Shown here one piece after another: positions 1-32,915 of a stretch of 64,000 bases of DNA. A program made the position numbers and the translations under genes. A model generated the notes under the pieces. That model searched no databases, was not told the origin of the DNA, and saw only the letters and a list, made by a program, of their open reading frames with translations. The DNA comes from Nocardia arizonensis (GTDB taxonomy: Bacteria > Actinomycetota > Actinomycetes > Mycobacteriales > Mycobacteriaceae), in NCBI RefSeq assembly GCF_001310275.1, contig NZ_LGYZ01000118.1, positions 30,462 through 94,461 of the forward strand. Direction: 5' to 3'. The first letter of the stretch is position 1, and each line of letters starts with the position of its first letter.

Positions 1-2346
1 GCGGTGGCGGGCCGACGGCACCCTGGAATATCTCGAGCGCGCCGACTTCCAGGTGCAGATCGGCGGTTTCCGCATCGAACTCGGCGAGGTCGAGACGGCG
101 CTGCGCCGCAGGCCGGGCGTGCGCGCGGCGGTCGCGGTGGCACACCGTGACGAGCGCGCGGGCACGCGGCTGGTCGCCTACGCGGCCACGACCGAATCCG
201 GCGCCGTGCTGCGCACCGCGCTCGCGGCCGAACTGCCCGCCTATATGGTGCCCGCCGCCGTGGTCGCGCTGGACGCGTTGCCGCTCAATGCCAACGGGAA
301 GGTCGATCGGGCCCGATTACCGGAACCGGTGTTCGCCGAGGCGGTATTCCGCGCGCCGGTCACCCCGGCCCAGCGGTTGGTCGCCGCGACCGTCGCCGAG
401 GTCGTCGGCGTGCCCGCGGCCGGACTCGACGACGACTTCTTCGCACTCGGCGGCAATTCGCTGCTCGCAACCCGCCTGGTGGCGCGGCTCGGCGCGGCAC
501 TTGGCGCGCGAGTTCCGGTGGCGGCGGTCTTCGAGGCGACCACGGTCGCGGCGCTTGCCGAACACCTCGAGAACTTGGACACCACCGATGCCGGACCCGC
601 GCTGGTTCGGCGGACCGGGACCGATCCGGTGCCGCCCGCGCCCGCGCAGCAGCGCATGTGGGTGCTCAACCGGCTGGCACCGGAGTCGGCGGCCTACAAC
701 ATCCCGGTCGCCATCCGCCTCACCGGCGATCTCGACGTCGCCGGGCTCGGCGCGGCCGTCGCCGACGTGCTGGCCCGGCACGAGATCCTGCGCACCCGGT
801 ACCCGGACACCGACAACGGGCCGGTCCAGCAGATCCTCTCGGCGACCGAGGTTCCCGTCGACCTGACCCCGGTCGCGGTCGCACCCGAACAGCTCACCGA
901 CCGTATCCGCGAGGTCGTCGCGCAAGGATTCGACGTGACCACCGCCGCGCCGGTGCGTGCGGTCCTGTTCCGCACCGGCCCGCGCGACCATGTGTTGGTC
1001 GTGGTGCTGCACCACATCGCCGCGGACGGTTACTCCGTCGCGCCGATGGCGCGCGACCTGGTGCGCGCCTATCTCGACCGCATCCGCGGCGAGGAGCCCG
1101 CGTGGGCGCCGCTGGAGATCCAGTACGCCGACTACAGCGCGTGGCAGCACGCGCTGCTCGGCTCGACCTCCGATCCGGACAGTCTCGTATCGCGCCAACT
1201 CGACTATTGGACACGGGAACTGGCGGGCGTGCCCGAGGTGCTCGCACTTCCGACCGACCGCCCGCGGCCATCACGGCGCGATATGCGCGGCGGCACAGTG
1301 GATTTCGCCGTCGACGCGCAACTCACCGCCGGATTGCGGCGGCTGGCCGAGGAATACGGCACCACGCTGTTCACCGTGGTGCACGCCGCGCTCGCGGTCC
1401 TGCTGGCGAAGCTGAGCGGCGGCACCGATATCGCCATCGGCGCACCGGTGGCCGGGCGCGGCGCGCGCGAACTCGACGATCTCATCGGCATGTTCGTCAA
1501 TACGGTCGTGCTGCGGACCGAGGTCGATCCCAAGGCGAGTTTCGCGGATCTGCTGCGTCAGGCCCGCGAACGGGACCTGGCCGCGCTCACGCACGCCGAC
1601 GTGCCGTTCGACCAGGTCGTCGAGTCGATGGGGCGGGCGAGGTCGGGGGCGTACAGCCCGCTGTTCCAGGTGATGTTCACCTTCCAGAACTTGCCGAGCG
1701 GACCGGTCGAGCTGCCCGGGCTCGAGGTGGAGGTACTCGATCCCGATCTGGGCGAGGCCAAATTCGACCTCCAGCTCACCGGAATCGAACGCTTCGGCGC
1801 GGACGGCGCGCCCGCCGGACTGGATCTGCGGTTCGGCTACGCCGCGGACCTGTTCGACGCCGCCACCGCGGACCGGTGCGGGCAGCGGCTGCTCGGGATA
1901 CTCACGACCGTCGCGGCCCAACCGACCGTGGCGCTGCGCGCCATCGACATCCGTACCGCGGACGAACGCGACCGCCGCGGACCGGGTGCGTTCCCGTCGG
2001 GCGGGCCGACGAACCGGACGGCCGCGTCCGCACCCACCGCCGCCGAGCTGCCCGAACTGATCGCGGCGGCCGCGCGCACCGCGCCCGAGGCCATCGCCTT
2101 CAGCCACGGCGCGCACGCCATCTCCTATCGCGAATTGGCCGCGAAGATGGCGACGGTCGCCAAGGCGCTCGGCGCGGCGGCCAAACCGGAAGCCCTGATC
2201 AATGTCTCGCTCGCCGGGCTCGTGCCCGGAGTGCTGGCCGCGTTGGGCGGCGGAGGTCTCGCCGAGGCCATCCGAACCCTCGTCGACGACGCGCGGTCGG
2301 TCGCTGCTCTAGGCCACCAGGAAGTCGATTCGGAAGGAATGCGCTG

Positions 2347-2347
<1 letters not shown>
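1..2347 (+). CDS. Non-ribosomal peptide synthetase, C-terminal part (A end - T - C - A-domain relic)
   Basis: The gene is cut by the window start; the frame is open from base 2. The product is the tail of an assembly-line enzyme that loads amino acids as adenylates onto a phosphopantetheine carrier and joins them. In order: the last part of an A domain (DFQVQIGGFRIELGE, ~60-110), a carrier domain with LGGNSL near 450-465, and a C domain from about 634 (PAQQRMWVLN) with HHIAADG at about 1011-1031, ending near 1960. The last ~100 residues (about 2047-2344) resemble the first ~90 residues of an A domain (APEAIAF..ISYRELAA) and then stop, so no complete A domain follows the C domain. The stop overlaps the next start (TGATG at 2345-2349), so the two proteins are translationally coupled, and this C domain must serve the A domain that opens the next protein. 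The NRPS assignment is certain; the peptide is unknown. Confidence 0.96.
2332..2338 (+). promoter_or_regulatory. Ribosome binding site of the 8-module NRPS
   Basis: GGAAGGA lies eight bases before the ATG at 2347. The open frame extends upstream to about 658 inside the previous NRPS gene, so this site together with the TGATG stop/start overlap is what fixes the start at 2347. Confidence 0.7.
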
Positions 2348-27606
<25,259 letters not shown>

Positions 27607-27634
27607 GCGCACCGACAACCGAGGAAGGTTCACC

Positions 27635-27856
27635 ATGCACAATCCGTTCGACGACGACACCGCCCAGTTCTACGTGCTCGTCAACGAGGAGGGCGAACAC
27701 TCGATGTGGCCCGTCTTCGCCAGCGTGCCGACCGGCTGGCACATCGCCTACGGCCCGGCGGGCCGTGCGGCCGGACTGGCCTATGTCGAGGCGCACTGGC
27801 TCGACATGCGCCCGGCCTCGCTCATCGCGGCCATGGAGACCGAGTCCTCGCGCTGA
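27635..27856 (+). CDS. MbtH-like protein
   Basis: 73 residues. MbtH-like proteins bind NRPS adenylation domains and are needed for their folding or activity. The sequence starts MHNPFDDDTAQFYVL, with NEEGEHSMWPVF, PTGWHIAYG and the later AHWLDMRP, which gives the conserved tryptophans and the NxExxxSxWP pattern of the family; the length is typical. The ATG at 27635 was chosen because GAGGAAGG (27621-27628) sits just upstream and because the family begins with this segment. It follows the NRPS by 28 bases in the same direction, so it is almost certainly co-transcribed and serves the A domains of this line. It is the only MbtH gene in the window, and could also assist the second NRPS at 59 kb. 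Confidence 0.97.
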   Translation: MHNPFDDDTAQFYVLVNEEGEHSMWPVFASVPTGWHIAYGPAGRAAGLAYVEAHWLDMRPASLIAAMETESSR

Positions 27857-27892
27857 GGACCGGGTCCTGTCACGACCGGACCCGCTGAATAC

Positions 27893-27935
27893 GCGGGGCG
27901 CACCGGGTCATCCCACGCCGACCGGTGCGCCCCGC
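27893..27935. terminator. Strong hairpin between convergent genes
   Basis: GCGGGGCGCACCGG (27893-27906) and CCGGTGCGCCCCGC (27922-27935) form a perfect 14-bp stem with a 15-base loop. It lies between the end of the NRPS-mbtH operon and the end of the leftward regulator gene, so it can end transcription from both sides. No U-tract follows, as is common in high-GC actinobacteria. Confidence 0.75.
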
Positions 27936-28003
27936 CCCCTCACCCCGCCCGCGTGCGCACGCCCGGTCCTACCCCTCGGTGGCCGTCCGGGCCGGGCGTG
28001 CGA

Positions 28004-29386
28004 CTACGCGCGGATCTGGGAAGGCCCGAGCACCGCCGCGGCCTGCTGACGCCAGTCCGACAGCGCTCGGCCGCGCAGCGGCGCGAGGGCGGCGTCGAAC
28101 TGTCTGGCCCGCTTGGACACCGTCATGCCGACATAGGTGTGATTGTCGGTGATGGCCGCGGTGGCCACCGCGCACGCCTCCTCGATCTCGCCCGAGCCGA
28201 GCAGCGCGGTGGCGTGTTCGAAGCGCACCAGCGCCGGTTCCATCGTCTCGCGCGGATCGTAGAGCGACATCGCGCGCGCGGCGGCGCGCGCGGTGTCGTC
28301 GGGTCTGCCGAGTTCGGCGTAGCCGACCGCTTGGTAGAAGGCCAATTTCTCGGGACGGAAGGAGAAGATGCCGACCGGGAGGTCCTGTCCGGCCACGCTG
28401 TCGAGCGAGGCCGCGGATTTCTCGATGCAGTAGGTGAACTGGTCGGCGTCGCCGAGTTTGGCGTGCGCGCGCGCAGCCATACCCCACAGCCAGGCCGCGG
28501 CCGCGCCCGTGCGCGGATCCTCGGCCAGGCGCGGCGTCAGCAGATCGAGCACATCGCGGGGGCGGTCGCTGTAGGTGGGCAGATAGCTCAGTCCGGCCAG
28601 CGCGATGTCCTCGGAATAGCGGTCGCCGATGTCCTGTGCCGCGTGAATGGCCGTGGTGTACCACAGCCGGGCCTGGCCGAAATGTCCTTCGTTGAAAAGT
28701 ATCTCTCCCGCGACATTCGCCAGCCTGCCCGCGGTGCGCACCAACCGGATCTGGTGCAGCGTGGCCTGTCTTTCGCCGAGACAGCCTCGTACCATACGGA
28801 ATTGCTCCAGCGTCGATTGCAGCAATTCGTGCGGGGGTACCTGGACGACCCGGCTGCCGAGCACGTCGGCGGTCTCCTCCAGCAACCCGAGCCTGCGTTC
28901 ACTCACCGATCCCGCATCCAGCGCCGCGAGCATCTTCTCCGGTTCGCTCACGACGAGGTCGGCCGCGTGGCCCGCGAGGCCCGCGCCGATGCAGGCCAGC
29001 AACTCTCGACGTCTCACGTCGTCATCCTCGACTTCCTTGTCGAGCCCGATCGGCGCCGCACGGTTTTCCGTGTGTTCCGGCGCGCTGTCCCTACCGAGCT
29101 TGGTGTTCCGAACGAGCGCCGCGCTCGTATCGCCGGTTTCACTGGCCGCGTCGTGGCCCGCCGTGATCGCCCGCTCGAATCGCGCGACGATGACTGGATC
29201 GGCTTCGGATAGCACCCGGTCGAGTAAGCGTCTGCTTGCGGCATGCATCCGGGTTGTCCGGCCCTTCTCCCACAAGACGACGGTGCGCGGGGTAACGCCC
29301 ACCAGGCGCGCGAACTCATAGCGACTTCGCCGCATCGCCGCCCGCAGTGCTACAACATCTTCACCGGTCCAGTCGACCTCAACCAT
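28004..29386 (-). CDS. Helix-turn-helix transcriptional regulator with TPR-like C-terminal region
   Basis: 460 residues. Residues ~10-45 form an XRE-type helix-turn-helix (ALRAAMRRSRYEFARLVG followed by VTPRTVVLWEKG). The rest, from about 130, is alanine- and leucine-rich and helical, with repeat-like segments (LWYTTAIHAAQDIGDRYSED, AAWLWGMAARAHAKLGDADQ, FYQAVGYAELGRPDD) typical of TPR sensor regions in actinobacterial regulators that respond to a peptide or other ligand. The ATG at 29386 is preceded on its strand by AGGAAG. It is convergent with the NRPS-mbtH operon and divergent from two small genes at 29643 and 29835. Such regulators often control an adjacent small gene, so those two are the likeliest targets; control of the NRPS is possible but unsupported. 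Confidence 0.88.
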   Translation of the reverse strand: MVEVDWTGEDVVALRAAMRRSRYEFARLVGVTPRTVVLWEKGRTTRMHAASRRLLDRVLSEADPVIVARFERAITAGHDAASETGDTSAALVRNTKLGRDSAPEHTENRAAPIGLDKEVEDDDVRRRELLACIGAGLAGHAADLVVSEPEKMLAALDAGSVSERRLGLLEETADVLGSRVVQVPPHELLQSTLEQFRMVRGCLGERQATLHQIRLVRTAGRLANVAGEILFNEGHFGQARLWYTTAIHAAQDIGDRYSEDIALAGLSYLPTYSDRPRDVLDLLTPRLAEDPRTGAAAAWLWGMAARAHAKLGDADQFTYCIEKSAASLDSVAGQDLPVGIFSFRPEKLAFYQAVGYAELGRPDDTARAAARAMSLYDPRETMEPALVRFEHATALLGSGEIEEACAVATAAITDNHTYVGMTVSKRARQFDAALAPLRGRALSDWRQQAAAVLGPSQIRA

Positions 29387-29642
29387 AGGTCCTACTTCCT
29401 CGCACCAGGCTGATTCAATCGGAAATTACTCGCAATTACCGCCTTCGGGACTGTTATCTACCGAATCGCAACGCGCACTCTTGAAATCGCATCCGGCACC
29501 GGGGTTCTGCCCAGACCTTACGAGGGCGCCGCTCCACGGAAACCCGGCGCACGGTCCCGGGGCGGTCCGATCCAGCCGCCTCGAGCGCGGTTCCGATGGC
29601 GCCTTCCGGTGCCGGATGCACTGAACCGCTCGGAGGTGAACG
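29387..29642. promoter_or_regulatory. Divergent promoter region between HTH/TPR gene and small genes
   Basis: This 256-base gap separates two divergent starts and should hold promoters for both. It contains CCGAATCGCAACGCG (29461-29475), repeated exactly at 30108-30122 just after the second small gene. GGAGGTG (29633-29639) is the ribosome binding site of the gene at 29643. No secure -10/-35 pair was identified. Confidence 0.5.
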
Positions 29643-29831
29643 ATGGACGTGCTGAACTCGGATATGAGGGAATTGTGGCTGGTGCAGAGCCGTGATTGCG
29701 CACAGGAACCGCTGCTGCTCGATGACGAACGCGCCAGGTTCGTCCTCACGGTGCACGCGGGTCACGGCGCCGCGTGCCACCAGTATCTAGCCGCGTCGGC
29801 CTACCGCTTCCGTCGAGCCGCCGGTAGGTGA
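29643..29831 (+). CDS. Small hypothetical protein
   Basis: 62 residues, begins MDVLNSDMRELWLVQSRDCA and ends in a basic RRAAGR tail. It contains two cysteines and two histidines (RDCAQEP; VHAGHGAACHQY), no signal peptide and no membrane segment. I do not recognise the family. The start is well supported: GGAGGTGAACG directly precedes the ATG. It lies next to the divergent HTH/TPR regulator and three bases before the gene at 29835, so the two small genes probably form one transcript under that regulator. It is not a DUF397 protein, the usual small partner of WhiJ-type regulators. Confidence 0.6.
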   Translation: MDVLNSDMRELWLVQSRDCAQEPLLLDDERARFVLTVHAGHGAACHQYLAASAYRFRRAAGR

Positions 29832-29834
29832 GTT

Positions 29835-30101
29835 ATGGGATCGCTGTGGTCGATCCTCACCTGTTGCGCCGTCCTGGTCGCGACCGCCGGCGCGATCGGT
29901 ATGTCGTTGGGGCGCACCATGACCACCGACCACCATGAGCCACCGCTCGACCCGCTGACGGTGCAGCAGGCGCACGACGTCATGCAGTCGCATCGCGGAT
30001 GCGGTGCCGACGACTGCCCGAGTAAAGGCGCGGCATTCCGCGCCTTGGTGGCGGCGGGGCGCATCGTCCCCGATTCGCGCGCGGACGGATACTCGCTCTG
30101 A
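29835..30101 (+). CDS. Small membrane-anchored or secreted hypothetical protein
   Basis: 88 residues. The N-terminus (MGSLWSILTCCAVLVATAGAI) is one hydrophobic segment that could be a signal anchor or signal peptide; the following TMTTDHHEPPLD is polar. The remainder has a VQQAHDVMQSHRG segment, two cysteines close together (RGCGADDC) and a short KGAAFRALVAAGRIVPDSRA helix. I do not recognise the family. It follows the previous small gene by three bases and is probably co-transcribed with it. The gene's reality is supported by the spacing and its codon use; the function is unknown. Confidence 0.55.
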   Translation: MGSLWSILTCCAVLVATAGAIGMSLGRTMTTDHHEPPLDPLTVQQAHDVMQSHRGCGADDCPSKGAAFRALVAAGRIVPDSRADGYSL

Positions 30102-30107
30102 ATCGTC

Positions 30108-30166
30108 CCGAATCGCAACGCGGTTCCGTATTGGAAACCGACTTCGCATATTGCGAATACTTCGCA
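30108..30166. repeat. 15-bp repeat copy and inverted TTCGCA/TGCGAA array
   Basis: CCGAATCGCAACGCG (30108-30122) is an exact copy of 29461-29475. Shortly after come TTCGCA (30143-30148), TGCGAA (30152-30157) and TTCGCA (30161-30166), an alternating inverted array with three-base spacers. This looks like a regulator binding site, but no clear gene starts just downstream. Confidence 0.45.
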
Positions 30167-30508
30167 CACCTGTGAACGGCGCGCGGTTGTCGCGAACGAC
30201 GCGCTACCACCCGTATCTTCTACGGGTTCTAGGGGGTTGAGACTCCGAGAGGAAAGTCACGCTAAGCTGACGGGGCTGAATCGGGTTGTTCTGCTGATGG
30301 TTTCATGTCCGCGTGATTGATGCGGGTGTGTCCGGTTACGGGCGTTTCGGTGTGTTGTCGCGGTTGGTGTATCCGGACGGGCGCGGGCGGATCTTCAAAT
30401 CCCCGCACGTGCTGCGCCTGGCCGACGACGAACCCTACCGCCGCGAGATCAAAAGCCCAAGCGGTCTCGCGCGGTGCCCTGTTCACTGCACTGCTGGGTC
30501 CGATTCAC

Positions 30509-30733
30509 CTACTCGATCCGCGTCTCGAGCTGGCCATCGAAAGCAGCGCCCAGAACGTCGGCTACGCGCTGAGCAACATCGCTGTCGGCTACGAAGCCAC
30601 GCGCAACCTCGACCTGTACCAGGGCGCCCGCGCCGAACTCCTCGGCCGCCGCGGTCATCTCCTCGCGGTAGCGGCGCTCGAACTCTGGGTCGACGAAACG
30701 CGGTGGGGCCGGGTCGACCTGGTGCGTGGGCAT
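30509..30733 (-). CDS. Possible small hypothetical protein (may be a gene remnant)
   Basis: 74 residues, acidic, begins MPTHQVDPAPPRFVDPEFER and is probably largely helical (RRYREEMTAAAEEFGAGALV). Third codon positions are strongly G/C, which is why it is listed although a 155-codon frame opposes it. There is no convincing ribosome binding site and no recognised family. It may be a real short gene or a fragment of a decayed one. Confidence 0.25.
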   Translation of the reverse strand: MPTHQVDPAPPRFVDPEFERRYREEMTAAAEEFGAGALVQVEVARGFVADSDVAQRVADVLGAAFDGQLETRIE

Positions 30734-30983
30734 CCGGCCGCCGGGGAGATGTCAGCCGCGACCAAACACCAGCGCGGCAACTGATCGAGGCTAGCGCCAC
30801 CGCCGAGGTCAGCAGCGATACCGCCGAGATCGTCGAGGGTGCGGTGTCGTGGTTGGTGAGACTGGATCTACTCCGTCGCCGGGGGCGCCGCCACCAACGG
30901 TCGCGCGCCCCGCACTGGCGGGCACAATTGCGCGGCCCGCACCGGCCGGGCTGCGCAATCACCAGCCAGCTAGCGCACAAGCT

Positions 30984-30997
30984 TTGCTGGCCAGCAA
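30984..30997. promoter_or_regulatory. Perfect 14-bp palindrome upstream of the type VII-like cassette
   Basis: TTGCTGGCCAGCAA is a perfect palindrome about 70 bases before the ATG at 31065. It could be an operator for the cassette; the position is the only support. Confidence 0.35.
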
Positions 30998-31064
30998 CTT
31001 TCGGTCCGAGATTTCCTGTAGATACTGACAAGGACACATTCGACACGGTTTCCGAGGTACAGCG

Positions 31065-31321
31065 ATGACCCCACAGGCTTGGTACAACCACTACGACGAT
31101 CCCGATGAATTCTGGGACGAGGAACCGCTCATCAAACCATTGGCCCCAACAGGTCGGGTCACCGCTGCGGACCCGAGCACGCGGAGGAATCCTCCACCGG
31201 TGAGCGACGTCCGCCCACCTCCACCGCAGGCCGGTTCACCCAACCCGTGCGCCAGCATCCGACACACCTCACAACGGGTTCACAGCCCGATCCGCTGACC
31301 ATCTGGCCTCTGCCTGTGTGA
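31065..31321 (+). pseudogene. Small acidic/proline-rich ORF, probably frameshifted
   Basis: The ATG at 31065 follows GAGGTAC and opens MTPQAWYNHYDDPDEFWDEE; this frame ends at 31298 after a proline-rich stretch. From about 31175 the frame two bases on has better codon use (EHAEESSTGERRPPTSTAGR) and ends at 31321 in a GTGA overlap with the next GTG at 31318. All later junctions but one in this cassette are 4-bp overlaps of this type, so the original gene probably ran 31065-31321 with one frameshift near 31175. It could instead be an intact 77-residue gene (31065-31298). No family is recognised. Confidence 0.4.
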
Positions 31322-31506
31322 CTCCGGATGGCGCTGTCCACAACATCGTGCTGGCCAACGGATTCTGCGACCGCGCAGCGCCCGCGTGGAGCGCCGCCCA
31401 ACAGATCACCATCGCGGCACACGCCATCGTCGACGCCGTCAACTCCGCGCGGCGCGGAGCAGCGAAGTCGTCCACTGCAGCATTGCCGCCAGGGGGCGCA
31501 TCGTGA
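31318..31506 (+). CDS. Short YbaB-like fragment, coupled to the next gene
   Basis: 62 residues from the GTG at 31318. The segment TPDGAVHNIVLANGF followed by an alanine-rich helix (AHAIVDAVNSARRG) resembles the C-terminal half of YbaB/EbfC-type proteins (a strand pair with DG, then a helix); the N-terminal helix is missing. The upstream frame is open back to 31204 and reads TARSADHLASAC just before, so the true start may lie earlier or the gene may be a remnant. It ends in a GTGA overlap with the gene at 31503, which suggests translation through the junction. Confidence 0.4.
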   Translation: MTPDGAVHNIVLANGFCDRAAPAWSAAQQITIAAHAIVDAVNSARRGAAKSSTAALPPGGAS

Positions 31507-31832
31507 ATCAATACAATCGGCTGTTCGATCTCGTGCAGGAGATGAACCAGAAGTGGGCAAAGCTCGACCGTGATATCGAATCCGGAAAGCGCAGGCAAGA
31601 CCGCGCCCAGACCATCGCGACCACTCGACTCATCGACCGTGACACCTTCATCGATTACGGATCGGTTTCCGTCGATGCCAATGGATTCGTCCGTTCGCTG
31701 CAGTTGAACCCCGATGAAGTCGTCCGCGCCAGCGACGATCACGTTCTGATGCTGATCTGCGATGCCATCAACTCCGATAACTCGATGCCGTCACCGCAGA
31801 TCGACCTGACCGAATACGAGGTGACACCGTGA
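31503..31832 (+). CDS. YbaB/EbfC-like protein of a type VII secretion substrate cassette
   Basis: 109 residues from the GTG at 31503, chosen for the 4-bp overlap with the preceding frame. An N-terminal helix (FDLVQEMNQKWAKLDRDIES) is followed by strands with SVSVDANGFVRSLQLNPDEV and a C-terminal helix, the layout of YbaB/EbfC proteins. Variants of this fold are common beside EspC-like genes in Nocardia and related genera, where their role is unclear (DNA binding or a chaperone-like function have been proposed for the fold). It ends in a GTGA overlap with the EspC-like gene. The family call is from fold pattern and context, not strong motif identity. Confidence 0.6.
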   Translation: MNQYNRLFDLVQEMNQKWAKLDRDIESGKRRQDRAQTIATTRLIDRDTFIDYGSVSVDANGFVRSLQLNPDEVVRASDDHVLMLICDAINSDNSMPSPQIDLTEYEVTP

Positions 31833-32149
31833 CCGATTTCCATGTCGTACCCGAGGCGTTGAAGCTGGAGGCAGAGCGCGTACGCGGTGCCGCCGACTAC
31901 TGGGCGAACGCACACCTGTCGATCCTCAATACGATGCCGATGCGGGAGATGATGTTCGGTAACAAGGGGATCGACATCGTCAAGAAGCTGCAGGCATGCA
32001 CAGAGACGCTCAGTGCCAAGCTCATCGACGGCAAGAACTCCACCGACGACGCTGCGGACAAGCTGATGACCTGCGCGAACCACTTCACCTCGGTCGATGC
32101 CGACTACTATCGGAAGTTCGGTTACATCGACGAGAAGGCCGGATACTGA
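31829..32149 (+). CDS. EspC/DUF2580-like type VII secretion substrate
   Basis: 106 residues. It starts MTDFHVVPEALKLEAERV, like the TVQPERL-type opening of EspC-family proteins, has two long helices, and ends DADYYRKFGYIDEKAGY, comparable to the DEAWRKAIDG end of EspC. These small helical proteins are exported by ESX (type VII) systems, usually with a partner. A canonical YxxxD/E signal is not clear in the tail. The GTG start overlaps the stop of the YbaB-like gene by 4 bases, and the next gene begins one base after its stop, so all are co-translated. No ESX core gene (EccA-EccE, MycP) is in the window. Confidence 0.7.
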   Translation: MTDFHVVPEALKLEAERVRGAADYWANAHLSILNTMPMREMMFGNKGIDIVKKLQACTETLSAKLIDGKNSTDDAADKLMTCANHFTSVDADYYRKFGYIDEKAGY

Positions 32150-32150
32150 C

Positions 32151-32915
32151 ATGGGAACCACAGAGGGACTGGCGATTCCAGCGGACAAGAACCCGCAGGG
32201 CCTTCCGTCGGAGTTCGTATTCCCTTGGGAACAGGCCGCATACGTGGTCAAGAAGGCCAAGGAGTGCGACATCACCAACATCGAGGAGATCGTCGACTCC
32301 ATCCGGAATTCGCTGGGCAACCCGAATTGGGTTTCCGAGGTCCTGACAGGGTGGCTGGGCGCGATCACCTCGCTGACAAAGGCAGTCGACGGAAGCGGCA
32401 ACGGGGTCGGACTCGAGACCGCGAACGAGAACCTCAAAGCACGCTGGACCGGCACTGCGAGCGAGTCGGCAACCAGCTATGTCGGCCGCTTGGTCACGGC
32501 ATCCCGTGAGGAAAAGACCCAGCTGCAGGCGATGTACGACAAGATCAACGACATCGGCGCCTTCGTGTCGAAGTCCTACGCCGCTAACATCGCGCACATC
32601 CACAACTACGCGGCCCGCCTACGCGAGAACGAGGGAAACGAGTACGACATCCGTGTCGGAAGCTTCTTCCCGGGAGGTAGCGACACGTCCATATACGCTG
32701 AAAAAAAGCGCATCCTCGCGGAATTCACCAGAGAAACAGCTGCCGTCTTCAAAGATCTCACCGACTACCTGACCGACGTCGGTGGCTCGGTCGACACCAT
32801 CGTCAGTTTGATCGCCGGCGTCGAAATACCGGGAAATATCGCACCGTCGGTAGGCGACCCCGGCTCCTGGCAGCCTCGCAACCCCACCGGCCCGCCCTGG
32901 GGACAGCCGTCATGA
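32151..32915 (+). CDS. Long helical protein, putative type VII secretion substrate
   Basis: 254 residues, no signal peptide. The middle (ENLKARWTGTASESATSYVG) carries a W-x-G turn between helices as in WXG100-like and related ESX substrates; long helices follow (REEKTQLQAMYDKINDIGAF; EKKRILAEFTRETAAVFKDL). The tail is proline/glycine/tryptophan-rich (RNPTGPPWGQPS). I see no toxin or enzyme domain. A seven-A run lies at 32701-32707, unusual in this high-GC DNA. The ATG at 32151 directly follows the stop of the EspC-like gene, and its stop overlaps the lipoprotein start (ATGA). It may be the secreted partner of the EspC-like protein; function is inferred from context. Confidence 0.6.
   Translation: MGTTEGLAIPADKNPQGLPSEFVFPWEQAAYVVKKAKECDITNIEEIVDSIRNSLGNPNWVSEVLTGWLGAITSLTKAVDGSGNGVGLETANENLKARWTGTASESATSYVGRLVTASREEKTQLQAMYDKINDIGAFVSKSYAANIAHIHNYAARLRENEGNEYDIRVGSFFPGGSDTSIYAEKKRILAEFTRETAAVFKDLTDYLTDVGGSVDTIVSLIAGVEIPGNIAPSVGDPGSWQPRNPTGPPWGQPS

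Larger units (their letters stand above)
30102..31064. other. Region without an intact recognisable gene; probably decayed coding sequence
   Basis: Nearly 1 kb holds only short open frames with locally coding-like codon use that switch frame or strand. From 30313 (+) a frame reads as plausible protein (GYGRFGVLSRLVYPDGRGR) for about 50 codons and then becomes arginine-rich nonsense. On the minus strand 30733-30509 has strong third-position GC. Near 30785-30890 (+) another short coding-like stretch appears (EIVEGAVSWLVRLDLL). The pattern fits remnants of more than one broken gene. I recognise none of them. Confidence 0.5.

Noticed and set aside
658..2346. N-terminal extension of the large NRPS frame back to 658
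   Set aside because: This part is the +1 frame of the previous NRPS gene and is arginine-rich nonsense; the ATG at 2347 has a ribosome binding site and a TGATG overlap.
30317..30784. 155-codon rightward frame
   Set aside because: The first third is cysteine/tryptophan-rich nonsense and the rest is antisense to a frame with better third-position GC; not convincing as a gene.
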